From contig OZ255703.1 of the NCBI GenBank assembly GCA_965277055.1, positions 1,178,001 through 1,242,000 of the forward strand: a stretch of DNA of 64,000 bases, given 5' to 3'. This document shows positions 42,953-50,230 of the stretch, piece after piece. The position numbers and the translations under genes were made by a program. Numbering within the stretch: the first letter of the stretch is position 1; each line of letters opens with the position of its first letter. Source of the stretch: CBDCHC01 sp965277055 (GTDB lineage: Bacteria; Pseudomonadota; Gammaproteobacteria; PS1; Pseudothioglobaceae). A model generated the notes under the pieces. The model was not told where the DNA came from. It did no database searches and saw nothing but the letters and a program-made list of their open reading frames with translations.

Positions 42953-43747
42953 CTAATCTCTTGGCAAAATGAAATTACCAGTAGCAAAGAATACTGGACT
43001 AATGAAATCTGATTTAGTGTTATAGAGTAATTGATTGCCGTTATAGTCTATGACATTCCCTCCAGCAGATTTAAGAATAAATGCACCTGCTGCGGTATCC
43101 CATTCTGAGCATGTACCTAGTCCTGGGTAATAATCATATTGTCCATCAGCTATGAGACAAAATTTCAAAGCACTCCCCATGCCAGTAATATCATAATTCA
43201 TTGATTTTGTACTGGTGAGTATATGATGTTTGATTTTTGATTTATCTACTGAATACTTACCTACAATCACCTTGAGTGGTTTGCTTGGTTTTTGTGCGTT
43301 AAGTGGTTGCCAATCATTATTAATAATTTTAAACGCTGCTGACGAACTATTAGCAATATAGTGTGTCTTAGTCATTGGTGCATAAATTAAGCCAAAAATC
43401 GGCTGGTTATACTTAATATATGATAAACAAATGCAGAAGTCATTGGATTTATTGATAAATCCTTTAGTACCATCAATGGGGTCAATCATCCAAAATTCAT
43501 TCCATTCTTTGCGCACTGTAAGAGGAATAAGACAATCTTCTTCAGAAATGATCGGAATATTTGGGGTGATAGTTTGTAAGCCTTTCACAATAATAGTGTG
43601 TGACAATATGTCTGCTTCGGTAATTAACGTGCCATCATTTTTACGGCTTATTTCAATATTACTGTTTCCATATAACGGCAAAATACTATCTCCTGCATTA
43701 ATTGTTAATGATAGAAGATCTTTGAGTATTTGTTCGTTAAACACCAT
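42953..43747 (-). CDS. cysQ: 3'(2'),5'-bisphosphate nucleotidase
   Basis: Hydrolyses PAP to AMP, removing the inhibitory by-product of PAPS reduction and so supporting assimilatory sulfate reduction (compare cysI). Metal-binding motifs of the inositol monophosphatase superfamily are visible: SEED (about residues 67-70), WMIDPIDGTKGF (about 88-99) and EWDTAAGAFILKSAGG (about 218-233). Length 264 aa is normal. It is preceded by an unrelated hypothetical gene on the same strand. Confidence 0.92.
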   Translation of the reverse strand: MVFNEQILKDLLSLTINAGDSILPLYGNSNIEISRKNDGTLITEADILSHTIIVKGLQTITPNIPIISEEDCLIPLTVRKEWNEFWMIDPIDGTKGFINKSNDFCICLSYIKYNQPIFGLIYAPMTKTHYIANSSSAAFKIINNDWQPLNAQKPSKPLKVIVGKYSVDKSKIKHHILTSTKSMNYDITGMGSALKFCLIADGQYDYYPGLGTCSEWDTAAGAFILKSAGGNVIDYNGNQLLYNTKSDFISPVFFATGNFILPRD

Positions 43748-43768
43748 TAGAGTATTTGAAAAAAGTAA

Positions 43769-44194
43769 TTATATAAACCATTTATGGACCTCACTATTAT
43801 CAGTAAATGAAGCTATAGCAACATTATAACGGATATGCTTGGTTTGAATGCCTATTGTCACGCTAGACTCTGATTTTTCTTTGCTGCGTCTTGCTAAAGT
43901 TTTAGCAGTTGTAGCAAAATATTCATCTGTTAGTTGCTCCGTGTCACCCTCTATCAAGGCGATTGAATCAGAATGAGATACAGGAAATAAGTATACATAT
44001 TGATTTTGGTAGTTAGTCATAAACCTTAGTTTAGAACCATCTCTGGTAGTAATGAACTTGGAATACGGTTTTGGTCGCATGCCTTTGTTTACTTTAAACA
44101 TGATTAAATTATCAAGTTCATATGTTTTTTCAGCTTTGGTTTGCCACATATCTGCCAGTGCATTTGAGTATGTTTTATCAGTGAGAAACAACAC
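43769..44194 (-). CDS. Hypothetical protein (about 141 aa)
   Basis: Not recognized. Soluble, basic, no signal peptide or membrane segment. Notable parts are MRPKPYSKFITTRDGSKLRF (about residues 39-58) and a C-terminal KHIRYNVAIASF. Its 3' end is 21 bases before cysQ, so it may be co-transcribed with it. The start is uncertain, and the sequence just upstream has no strong ribosome-binding site. Confidence 0.5.
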   Translation of the reverse strand: MLFLTDKTYSNALADMWQTKAEKTYELDNLIMFKVNKGMRPKPYSKFITTRDGSKLRFMTNYQNQYVYLFPVSHSDSIALIEGDTEQLTDEYFATTAKTLARRSKEKSESSVTIGIQTKHIRYNVAIASFTDNSEVHKWFI

Positions 44195-44265
44195 CCGCTA
44201 GAAATAAGTGATACTGCTTTTTAGTCATATCTCATCATCTATTGTAATCTTTCGTTATTATGAAA

Positions 44266-44760
44266 TTATTCATAACTGCCAGATTCTTCGAGTTTTTGAA
44301 AAAAAGTTTCGTGAGAGATATAATGACTCCCATCGCAGGAAAAATTCATAGAAATCATGCCATTAATGCGGTTTATGGAGCCACTACGAAGGTAAATTTG
44401 TTCATCAGAAAGCCTGAGGTTGGTAAATTCATTCAAAGCGATGGGAAGTTGCTCTTTGCTAATTGGCACATTTCTGCTTTCATAAGACAGAGGTGGCAAC
44501 TGAGTTAAAAACTCAGCAGTAAATACTTCATCTAGGAGGTATACCTTATAGTTAAACGGATCATCATAAAACCAACAGGTAAGCTGAGAAGAGGAGTAAT
44601 GAGCCTTCACATGAAATGCACCTTTTTCTACTAGTAATGTAGTAATAATTTCATGTAACTGCGTAATGCGGTCATCAAATTGACTTTTATTTCGCGTTTG
44701 CTGAAATAAGAATTTCCGAACCGAAGGATCTCCTTTTATTTGTAGCCATCTATTAGGCAT
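44266..44760 (-). CDS. Hypothetical protein (164 aa)
   Basis: Not recognized. Soluble, no signal peptide, with one long helix-like region (QFDDRITQLHEIITTLLVEK, about residues 27-46). A beta-rich part follows. AGGAGG upstream of the ATG (AAAGGAGGTATATGCC) is a strong ribosome-binding site. It lies downstream of prmA on the same strand, 20 bases apart, probably in a sppA-prmA-orf transcript. Confidence 0.6.
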   Translation of the reverse strand: MPNRWLQIKGDPSVRKFLFQQTRNKSQFDDRITQLHEIITTLLVEKGAFHVKAHYSSSQLTCWFYDDPFNYKVYLLDEVFTAEFLTQLPPLSYESRNVPISKEQLPIALNEFTNLRLSDEQIYLRSGSINRINGMISMNFSCDGSHYISHETFFQKLEESGSYE

Positions 44761-44780
44761 ATACCTCCTTTATTTGTATC

Positions 44781-45653
44781 TTAATGTTTTCGTATAGCAT
44801 AAATACACGCCCAGTCACCCATTGTCTGAACTATTATATCTTTATATAGTGGCTCATAGCAGGTTATCACTTCAGTAACTTGTTCAGTTAGGATACCTGA
44901 AAGAATTATTTCTCCATTTGGGACAGTGCGTCTACTGATAATCGGGTAAAGCTCAATGAGTGTGGGTGCCAAAATGTTAGCAATAATTATATCAAATTTC
45001 GCTGTTTCTGAAAGTTCTTCATACCTACCTATATTAAGATCACATGTATTAGTAGTACTATTATGGTGAGTAGCAGTTATAGCTTGAGGGTCATTATCAA
45101 TCGCAAATACCGCACTCGCCCCTAATTTTGCAGCAGCAATGGCTAAGATACCACTCCCACAACCAAAATCCAATACTGTTTTATGGTTGATATCATGTGT
45201 TGCGAGATGTTCTAAACACAAATGTGTTGTTTCATGTGCACCAGTGCCAAATGCCATCCCAGGGTCAAGATGAATAACTACCCCATTGAGATGACTTGCA
45301 TCTTCCCATGAAGGACACACCCATAATGCATTGCCATATTGGGTGAGACTAAAGTTTTTATTACACTCTTCTTGCCAATTGGTATCTGGGATTTCTACCC
45401 AAGTAGGCAATAGGTTAAATTCATCAGTAATATAGGCAGATATAGAGGTAGTATCGCACTCATAGGCAAATAATGCGTTAATCTGTACCTCCTCCCATAG
45501 AGGAGTAGTGGCTACTGGAGGTTCATAGATAGGACTATCTTTTGGATCACTCATATCAATACTTAGTGCACCAAGTCCTATGAGCACCTCTTCCATCAGG
45601 AGTGCCTGAGACTGTGTAGTTGTGAGTTGTAGTTGGAGATACGACATGCTCAC
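44781..45653 (-). CDS. prmA: Ribosomal protein L11 methyltransferase
   Basis: Trimethylates lysines of L11 with SAM. The N-terminal substrate domain (about residues 1-90) precedes a Rossmann methyltransferase with LDPGMAFGTGAHETT (about 129-143), VLDFGCGSGILAIAA (about 160-174) and the NILAPTL catalytic motif. Length 290 aa is normal. Its ATG lies two bases after the sppA stop, so the pair is translationally coupled. Confidence 0.95.
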   Translation of the reverse strand: MSMSYLQLQLTTTQSQALLMEEVLIGLGALSIDMSDPKDSPIYEPPVATTPLWEEVQINALFAYECDTTSISAYITDEFNLLPTWVEIPDTNWQEECNKNFSLTQYGNALWVCPSWEDASHLNGVVIHLDPGMAFGTGAHETTHLCLEHLATHDINHKTVLDFGCGSGILAIAAAKLGASAVFAIDNDPQAITATHHNSTTNTCDLNIGRYEELSETAKFDIIIANILAPTLIELYPIISRRTVPNGEIILSGILTEQVTEVITCYEPLYKDIIVQTMGDWACIYAIRKH

Positions 45654-45655
45654 AC

Positions 45656-46603
45656 TTATTGAAATTCTAAGGCGTGCTTTTTAATGAGAAGTTGGGCACC
45701 TAATCTAGAAAACTCTTCAAATAAGGTCATCGGGGGCTCAAATAAAATTCGCGTAGGAGTGCCGATAATCTCATTAGCTACCATATAACTATCACCAAAC
45801 CCATCTATTAGTCCCAATTCTTTAGCGTCATCACCCACCCAAATTAAGCCACTAAATAAGTCTTCAGTATCTGCAAGTTTATCTTTTCTGCCAGTTTTTA
45901 CTGCTTGAATAAATTCTTCATGAGTAGGTTTTAAGATGTGCTCCTTAATATATGCTACATGTTCTGGGTTTTCGGCACTAAACATATCAAGCAGAGCTTT
46001 ATTGTCACCGGCAGTGTAGATTCTTCGTTCAATACCTAATTCTTTCATGGCTTCATGCACACCAAAGCTATTAATCACTACCCCAATACTACCCACAATA
46101 GAGGATTTATTCGCATAAATTCCATCAGCACTACTCGCAATATAATAACACCCAGAAGCACAAATCTCCTCGATGACCACATAGATTTTCTTTTGGTATT
46201 CTGCTCTTAGGCGCTCTATATGAGTTGCGATATTAGCAGCCTGTACTGGAGAGCCTCCCCCAGAATTGAGGCGAAGAATAACCGCCACAGAGTTAGGATG
46301 GCTAAATGCTTGTTCTAATAAGGTGTTTGCATCATCAGTGTTAATTGCTCCATCATTAGCAATAGTACCAGAGAGCTTTATCTCTGCCACAAAAGGAGAC
46401 TCTTCTAGTAAGGTATCTTCTAGTAATGAACTTTGGCTTAAGGTAAAGTATGTTATGGCAACAATATAGCCTGCAATAAGTAGAAAAATGATAAATCGTC
46501 TGCGGGATGCTCGTTTATTTTGCCGAATAAATTCACCAGCAATATCGGCTAATTGTTGTTCGCTAGTTTTGACTTCAGGCTCTTTTTTCTTCTTGAAAAA
46601 CAT
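45656..46603 (-). CDS. sppA: Signal peptide peptidase SppA-like protease (S49)
   Basis: Inner-membrane serine protease that degrades cleaved signal peptides. One N-terminal transmembrane helix (about residues 38-57) is followed by a periplasmic S49 domain. The catalytic Ser lies in SKSSIVGSIGVV (about 168-179) and the general-base Lys in the VVIEEICASGCYY to TAGDNKALLD region. LRLNSGGGSPVQA is the conserved substrate-strand motif. Length 315 aa is the short bacterial form. It is divergent from ccmA: the two start codons are only about 14 bases apart, so their promoters overlap the coding starts. Confidence 0.9.
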   Translation of the reverse strand: MFFKKKKEPEVKTSEQQLADIAGEFIRQNKRASRRRFIIFLLIAGYIVAITYFTLSQSSLLEDTLLEESPFVAEIKLSGTIANDGAINTDDANTLLEQAFSHPNSVAVILRLNSGGGSPVQAANIATHIERLRAEYQKKIYVVIEEICASGCYYIASSADGIYANKSSIVGSIGVVINSFGVHEAMKELGIERRIYTAGDNKALLDMFSAENPEHVAYIKEHILKPTHEEFIQAVKTGRKDKLADTEDLFSGLIWVGDDAKELGLIDGFGDSYMVANEIIGTPTRILFEPPMTLFEEFSRLGAQLLIKKHALEFQ

Positions 46604-46616
46604 TATAATAGTTCCT

Positions 46617-47225
46617 ATGTTAGATGTCGCTAATGTCTCTTGCCAAAAGGGATTTAATATTTTATTTTCGCAGTTGTCATTTTACCTGAAGGCGGGTGAA
46701 ATAGGCAGAGTTAGCGGAGCGAATGGTCGGGGCAAGACCTCCTTACTTAAAATTTTAGCAGGTATTAGTTCTTTTGAAGGCAATATTGCATTTGCTCAGG
46801 CACCTATTGGTACTGATGAATATAAAGAGCAGATACTCTATATTGGACATCAGAGTCTAGTGAACCCACAATTAAGTGTACTAGAAAACCTTATATTTCT
46901 ACACTCTCTGGTAGATAGTGGTGAACATGCTACACCTACCTCACGTACAACATATACTAAGGCTCTTAATAAAGTAGGGCTTGCAGGTTATATTAATGAA
47001 CGCACCCATACGCTTTCAGCGGGGCAAAAACGACGTATTATTTTGGCAATATTATTTATTACCAATACTAAACTTTGGTTATTAGATGAGCCATTTACTG
47101 CACTTGATGTAGATATGGTAGTACTGTTAGAACAGCGTATTCGTGAGTTTTGTCATGGCGGGGGAGTATGTGTGTTTACCACGCATCAGGCAACAACTCT
47201 TGATGCCAAGCAGATTGAGTTATGA
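46617..47225 (+). CDS. ccmA: Heme exporter ATP-binding protein CcmA
   Basis: ATPase of the CcmABCD complex that releases holo-CcmE during c-type cytochrome maturation, needed here for DsrJ and the di-heme lipoprotein. I start at 46617 (MLDVANVSCQKGF), the normal family N-terminus; the longer frame would overlap sppA. Walker A GANGRGKTSLL (about residues 34-44), ABC signature LSAGQKRR (about 131-138) and Walker B LWLLDEPFTALD are intact. Its stop overlaps the ccmB start by four bases. Confidence 0.93.
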   Translation: MLDVANVSCQKGFNILFSQLSFYLKAGEIGRVSGANGRGKTSLLKILAGISSFEGNIAFAQAPIGTDEYKEQILYIGHQSLVNPQLSVLENLIFLHSLVDSGEHATPTSRTTYTKALNKVGLAGYINERTHTLSAGQKRRIILAILFITNTKLWLLDEPFTALDVDMVVLLEQRIREFCHGGGVCVFTTHQATTLDAKQIEL

Positions 47226-47887
47226 AAATATTTCTACACACCATACATAGAGATATGCGGATTGCCTTTCGCACTCCAGCCATGCTTTTAAACCCATTAT
47301 TTTTCTTTATTATCACCACAAGCCTATTTCCTCTAGCGATTAGTCCAGAAGCTTCTGTACTCCAACCTATTGCAGTAGGGGTGATTTGGGTGCTAGTTAT
47401 TCTTTCGGTACTGCTGACATTAGGAACATTATTTACTCATGACTTTGAGAGTGGTCTTTTAGAGCAAATGGTTATTTCTGGACAATCAGGAATAATGATT
47501 ATGCTCGCTAAAGCGTGTACTCACTTTATCTTGACTGGTGCGCCTATTATCCTACTTACACCTATATTTGGTATGTTGTTATTTATTAATAGTAGTGACC
47601 TTGGAGTGTTACTACTGAGCTTGTTGCTTACTACTCCGACTTTAAGCCTTATTGGGGTAATTGGTGCGAGCTTAACTGCTGGGCTAAAGCATTCTGGGTT
47701 ATTATTATTTTTAATTATTTTACCGCTGTATATTCCCTTACTAATTTTTGCTTCAAGCACTGTCTATAACGCTAACATTGGTTTAGATATCAGCGGGAGC
47801 ATATATTTTTTAGCGACTATGCTAGTCTTAATGTTGATGCTCTCACCTATAGTGAGTCAGTATGCATTGCGTTCTTCATTGCAATAA
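47222..47887 (+). CDS. ccmB: Heme exporter permease CcmB
   Basis: Integral membrane partner of CcmA with six predicted helices in 221 aa, beginning FLHTIHRDMRIAFRTPAML (about residues 4-22) and containing the family's FTHDFESGLLEQM segment (about 76-88). It is translationally coupled to ccmA. ccmC and ccmD do not follow; a LysE-family exporter does, so the rest of the Ccm system must lie elsewhere. Confidence 0.93.
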   Translation: MKIFLHTIHRDMRIAFRTPAMLLNPLFFFIITTSLFPLAISPEASVLQPIAVGVIWVLVILSVLLTLGTLFTHDFESGLLEQMVISGQSGIMIMLAKACTHFILTGAPIILLTPIFGMLLFINSSDLGVLLLSLLLTTPTLSLIGVIGASLTAGLKHSGLLLFLIILPLYIPLLIFASSTVYNANIGLDISGSIYFLATMLVLMLMLSPIVSQYALRSSLQ

Positions 47888-47899
47888 GTTATTTTTCTT

Positions 47900-48520
47900 A
47901 TGAGTTTTAGTGAATGGTTGCTTCTTCTAAGTGCTTGCTTAGTTATTAGTATTTCTCCCGGTCCAGGGGCACTTATTTCTATGCGTCAAGGTATTCGATT
48001 TGGACCTGCATTCGCACTTTATACCGTATTAGGTTTACAAATTGGAGTACTCTTTCAAATTGGTATTATCTTTTTTGGTATTGGGGTGATTATCTTATCA
48101 TCTACTGTGTTATTTAAGGCTGTGACACTACTTGGAGCAGTGTATTTATGCGTACTCGGTATCCGCCAAATTTGGTACTCAAAACAACATACACTCATCA
48201 CCGAAGCATCAACTGAGCATAACTCCAAGCGAGTGCTACACACGATAGTAAATGCTGTGATTATTGACAGCACTAATATCAAAGGCATGGTCTTGTTTTT
48301 AGCACTATTTTCCCAATTTATTTCTGGCGATACCACCTATACTGACTACGGTATTATTACCTTTACTATTATCATAGTAGATGCACTTATTATGTGTATG
48401 TATGCACTCTTTGCCGCAAAATTAAGAATTTTTTTGCAGTCTGCTAAGCAAATGCAAGTGTTTAATATCATTACTGGTTGTTTATTTATTCTACTAGCAC
48501 TCTTATTAGTCATCACGTAA
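47900..48520 (+). CDS. LysE/RhtB-family amino acid exporter
   Basis: Inner-membrane efflux protein of about six helices, 206 aa. The N-terminal SISPGPGALISMRQGIRFG (about residues 17-35) is the family signature. Substrate cannot be told from sequence (lysine, threonine and homoserine lactone are all known). It begins 12 bases after ccmB and may be transcribed with it. Confidence 0.87.
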   Translation: MSFSEWLLLLSACLVISISPGPGALISMRQGIRFGPAFALYTVLGLQIGVLFQIGIIFFGIGVIILSSTVLFKAVTLLGAVYLCVLGIRQIWYSKQHTLITEASTEHNSKRVLHTIVNAVIIDSTNIKGMVLFLALFSQFISGDTTYTDYGIITFTIIIVDALIMCMYALFAAKLRIFLQSAKQMQVFNIITGCLFILLALLLVIT

Positions 48521-48540
48521 AATACAGTTATTCAAGTATT

Positions 48541-48942
48541 ATGGCTATTATGGACGACCTAAAAGAACTGTTTGAATCGAATTGCTCTACAAATTCAGAG
48601 CCATTTGCGTTGCAAAACCTTGGTATTATGATGGAGCCTGAGTTTAGTGAAAACTGTATTATTATCATTGACCCCGGTATGCAACTTCATAATCTTGCAT
48701 ATGCAGTGGTAGAATACGAGGAAGAGTTATATTTTCGTCAATATATAGAGCGGGGAAATGAGAAGTTTTTGGTGTGTTTGAATCAATCTTTTCCTGAAAT
48801 TGAATTAATAGGGCATTTTGAACACAGAGGGTGTGTGATTCAGCAAAAGCAACGCAAACAAAAGCCTCTTCATTATTATCATCTGAATACCGAAACCAAA
48901 GTACTAGACTTTACTCCACAAGGAAAAATAAAAACGCATTAA
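48541..48942 (+). CDS. S24/LexA-C-domain-like protein lacking the catalytic serine
   Basis: About 133 aa from the ATG at 48541. MMEPEFSENCIIIIDPG (about residues 28-44) aligns with the SMEP-x-DGD core of S24 peptidases. Where LexA has GDSMEP this protein has GIMMEP, so the catalytic Ser is missing. The expected Lys further on reads YFRQYIER. There is no N-terminal HTH. It therefore looks like a non-catalytic S24 fold or an old phage-repressor fragment. The frame begins inside the lysE-like gene in another frame; the ATG at 48541 lies after its stop. Confidence 0.6.
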   Translation: MAIMDDLKELFESNCSTNSEPFALQNLGIMMEPEFSENCIIIIDPGMQLHNLAYAVVEYEEELYFRQYIERGNEKFLVCLNQSFPEIELIGHFEHRGCVIQQKQRKQKPLHYYHLNTETKVLDFTPQGKIKTH

Positions 48943-48955
48943 CAAATAAGCAATT

Positions 48956-49174
48956 ATGGATAAAAAACTACATTTCTACTTTAGTTTAACGATGACTACG
49001 GTTATGGTCACTATCATGTCATTTATTGTAACTGTAGTTAATATTGGTATTAATGAGCACTTATTAGGAGCATGGCTATCAAGTTTATGGGTGGCATGGT
49101 TATGTGCATTTCCAATTATTTATTTTCTTTCTCCGGTGATTCGTAAGCAAGTAACCAAGTGGGTAACGGGTTAA
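48956..49174 (+). CDS. DUF2798-like small membrane protein
   Basis: 72 aa with two predicted helices (about residues 7-29 and 40-60). The HFYFSLTMTTVMVTIMSFIVT and AWLSSLWVAWLCAFP segments are typical of DUF2798 proteins, whose role is unknown. It follows the S24-like gene by 13 bases and precedes a strong terminator. Confidence 0.75.
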   Translation: MDKKLHFYFSLTMTTVMVTIMSFIVTVVNIGINEHLLGAWLSSLWVAWLCAFPIIYFLSPVIRKQVTKWVTG

Positions 49175-49196
49175 TATTTCAATAGTTCAATACACA

Positions 49197-49226
49197 TAAA
49201 AAAGACCGCGAAAGCGGTCTTTTTTC
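49197..49226. terminator. Bidirectional intrinsic terminator
   Basis: AAAAAAGACCGC/GCGGTCTTTTTT with a GAAA loop. It lies between the DUF2798-like gene (plus) and rpmG (minus). Confidence 0.92.
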
Positions 49227-49244
49227 TTGTAAAGAGCAGCAATA

Positions 49245-49406
49245 TTATTTAATTTTTGCTTCTTTATACATTACGTGTTTACGTACTACCGGATCAAACT
49301 TTTTCACCTCTACTTTTTCTGGATGAAGTCTTTTGTTTTTGGTAGTGGTATAAAAGTGACCAGTTTCAGCACTTGATACCAATTTAATTTTTTCTCTAAT
49401 TGCCAT
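49245..49406 (-). CDS. rpmG: 50S ribosomal protein L33
   Basis: 53-aa large-subunit protein: MAIREKIKLVSSAETGHFYT, then TTKNKR-LHPEKVEVKKFDP and VVRKHVMYKEAKIK. It is the zinc-free (C-minus) form, with no CxxC pairs. AAGGAG eight bases upstream fixes the start. It is paired with rpmB 15 bases ahead, the normal rpmBG order. Confidence 0.96.
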   Translation of the reverse strand: MAIREKIKLVSSAETGHFYTTTKNKRLHPEKVEVKKFDPVVRKHVMYKEAKIK

Positions 49407-49421
49407 GATTAACTCCTTGGA

Positions 49422-49658
49422 TTAAATTTTTTCACCGTTGGCACGCAGCTCAGCTAACACTGCATCAATACCTTTTTTATCAATAATGCGTAAGCCTTTA
49501 GCGCTAATTTTTAATTTTATAAAGCGACTTTCACTTGCAACCCAAAAACGATGAGTGTGTAAATTAGGGTAAAAACGACGCTTGGTTTTGTTGTGTGCAT
49601 GTGACACATTATTTCCCGAAATTGGTTTTTTGCCAGTTACTTGACATACTTTAGCCAT
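49422..49658 (-). CDS. rpmB: 50S ribosomal protein L28
   Basis: 78-aa large-subunit protein starting MAKVCQVTGKKPISGNNVSHAHNKT with RRFYPNLHTHRFW, the standard signature. First gene of rpmB-rpmG. A minus-strand TATAAT at 49688-49693 about 30 bases upstream is its likely -10 box. Confidence 0.97.
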   Translation of the reverse strand: MAKVCQVTGKKPISGNNVSHAHNKTKRRFYPNLHTHRFWVASESRFIKLKISAKGLRIIDKKGIDAVLAELRANGEKI

Positions 49659-49743
49659 ATCTGAGGTTTATTTTGTAAAAACGCATAATTATACTGTATC
49701 TAACATTTTAATACTACAAATTACGATGCTTTTTGTAAATCAC

Positions 49744-49773
49744 TTGGCAAATTTTACGATATATGGGTATAAT
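49744..49773 (+). promoter_or_regulatory. tRNA-Ser promoter
   Basis: -35 TTGGCA (49744-49749) and -10 TATAAT (49768-49773), 18 bases apart, with an extended TGGG before the -10. About 38 bases before the tRNA. Confidence 0.6.
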
Positions 49774-49811
49774 TCATCATTTGTATTGTGTGAGTAAGCA
49801 CATACCAGATC

Positions 49812-49899
49812 GGAGGGATGGCAGAGCGGCTGAATGCACCGGTCTTGAAAACCGGCAAGGGGCGACCCTTCCAGGGTTCAAATCCCTGTCCCTCCACCA
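49812..49899 (+). tRNA. tRNA-Ser (anticodon UGA)
   Basis: Acceptor stem GGAGGGA/TCCCTCC with A and an encoded CCA at the 3' end. The anticodon stem CCGGT/ACCGG encloses CTTGAAA, giving TGA. A long variable arm (class II) and a T arm GGTTCAAATCC are present. Its 3' end is the attachment site of the small integrated element downstream. Confidence 0.97.
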
Positions 49900-49900
49900 T
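49880..49900 (+). repeat. attL-like copy (tRNA-Ser 3' end)
   Basis: AAATCCCTGTCCC-TCCACCAT, part of the intact tRNA gene; identical to 52864-52884. Confidence 0.85.
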
Positions 49901-49908
49901 TTATTATA

Positions 49909-49949
49909 TAAAAAACCCTTTTAAATCAGTTATTTAAAAGGGTTTTTTA
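49909..49949 (+). terminator. Terminator after tRNA-Ser
   Basis: AAACCCTTTTAAA and TTTAAAAGGGTTT form a long stem, followed by T-rich sequence. It lies just inside the integrated element, so transcription of the tRNA would end within it. Confidence 0.8.
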
Positions 49950-50230
49950 TTTTTTAATCCAAAATATATACCACTTTGTATACCACTTTATTTTTTCATC
50001 ATGCAAAATGACTTAGTGGGCTATATTGAACTGTAGATAACTCAGTCAATCATTTACTTCGCTAAATTTTGAGTTAGCAAATATTCTCTAAAGTAAATTC
50101 GTCTTTGATCAGTGAATAAAAGCTTAAAAATCCATAAAATCAATTATTTATTTATATACTTCAAAATTGCTATATAGCATACATTAATAATGTACAATAG
50201 CAGTTAAAATTAAAAAATAGTTGAAAAAAT
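49950..50230. other. Non-coding left end of the integrated element
   Basis: AT-rich region before the di-heme protein gene. Contains the paired TATACCACTTT repeats (49967-49977, 49979-49989). No gene seen; the promoter of the downstream gene must lie here. Confidence 0.5.

Noticed and set aside
44260..44508. 82-aa plus-strand ORF
   Set aside because: Covered by the 164-aa minus-strand gene, which has a good ribosome-binding site.
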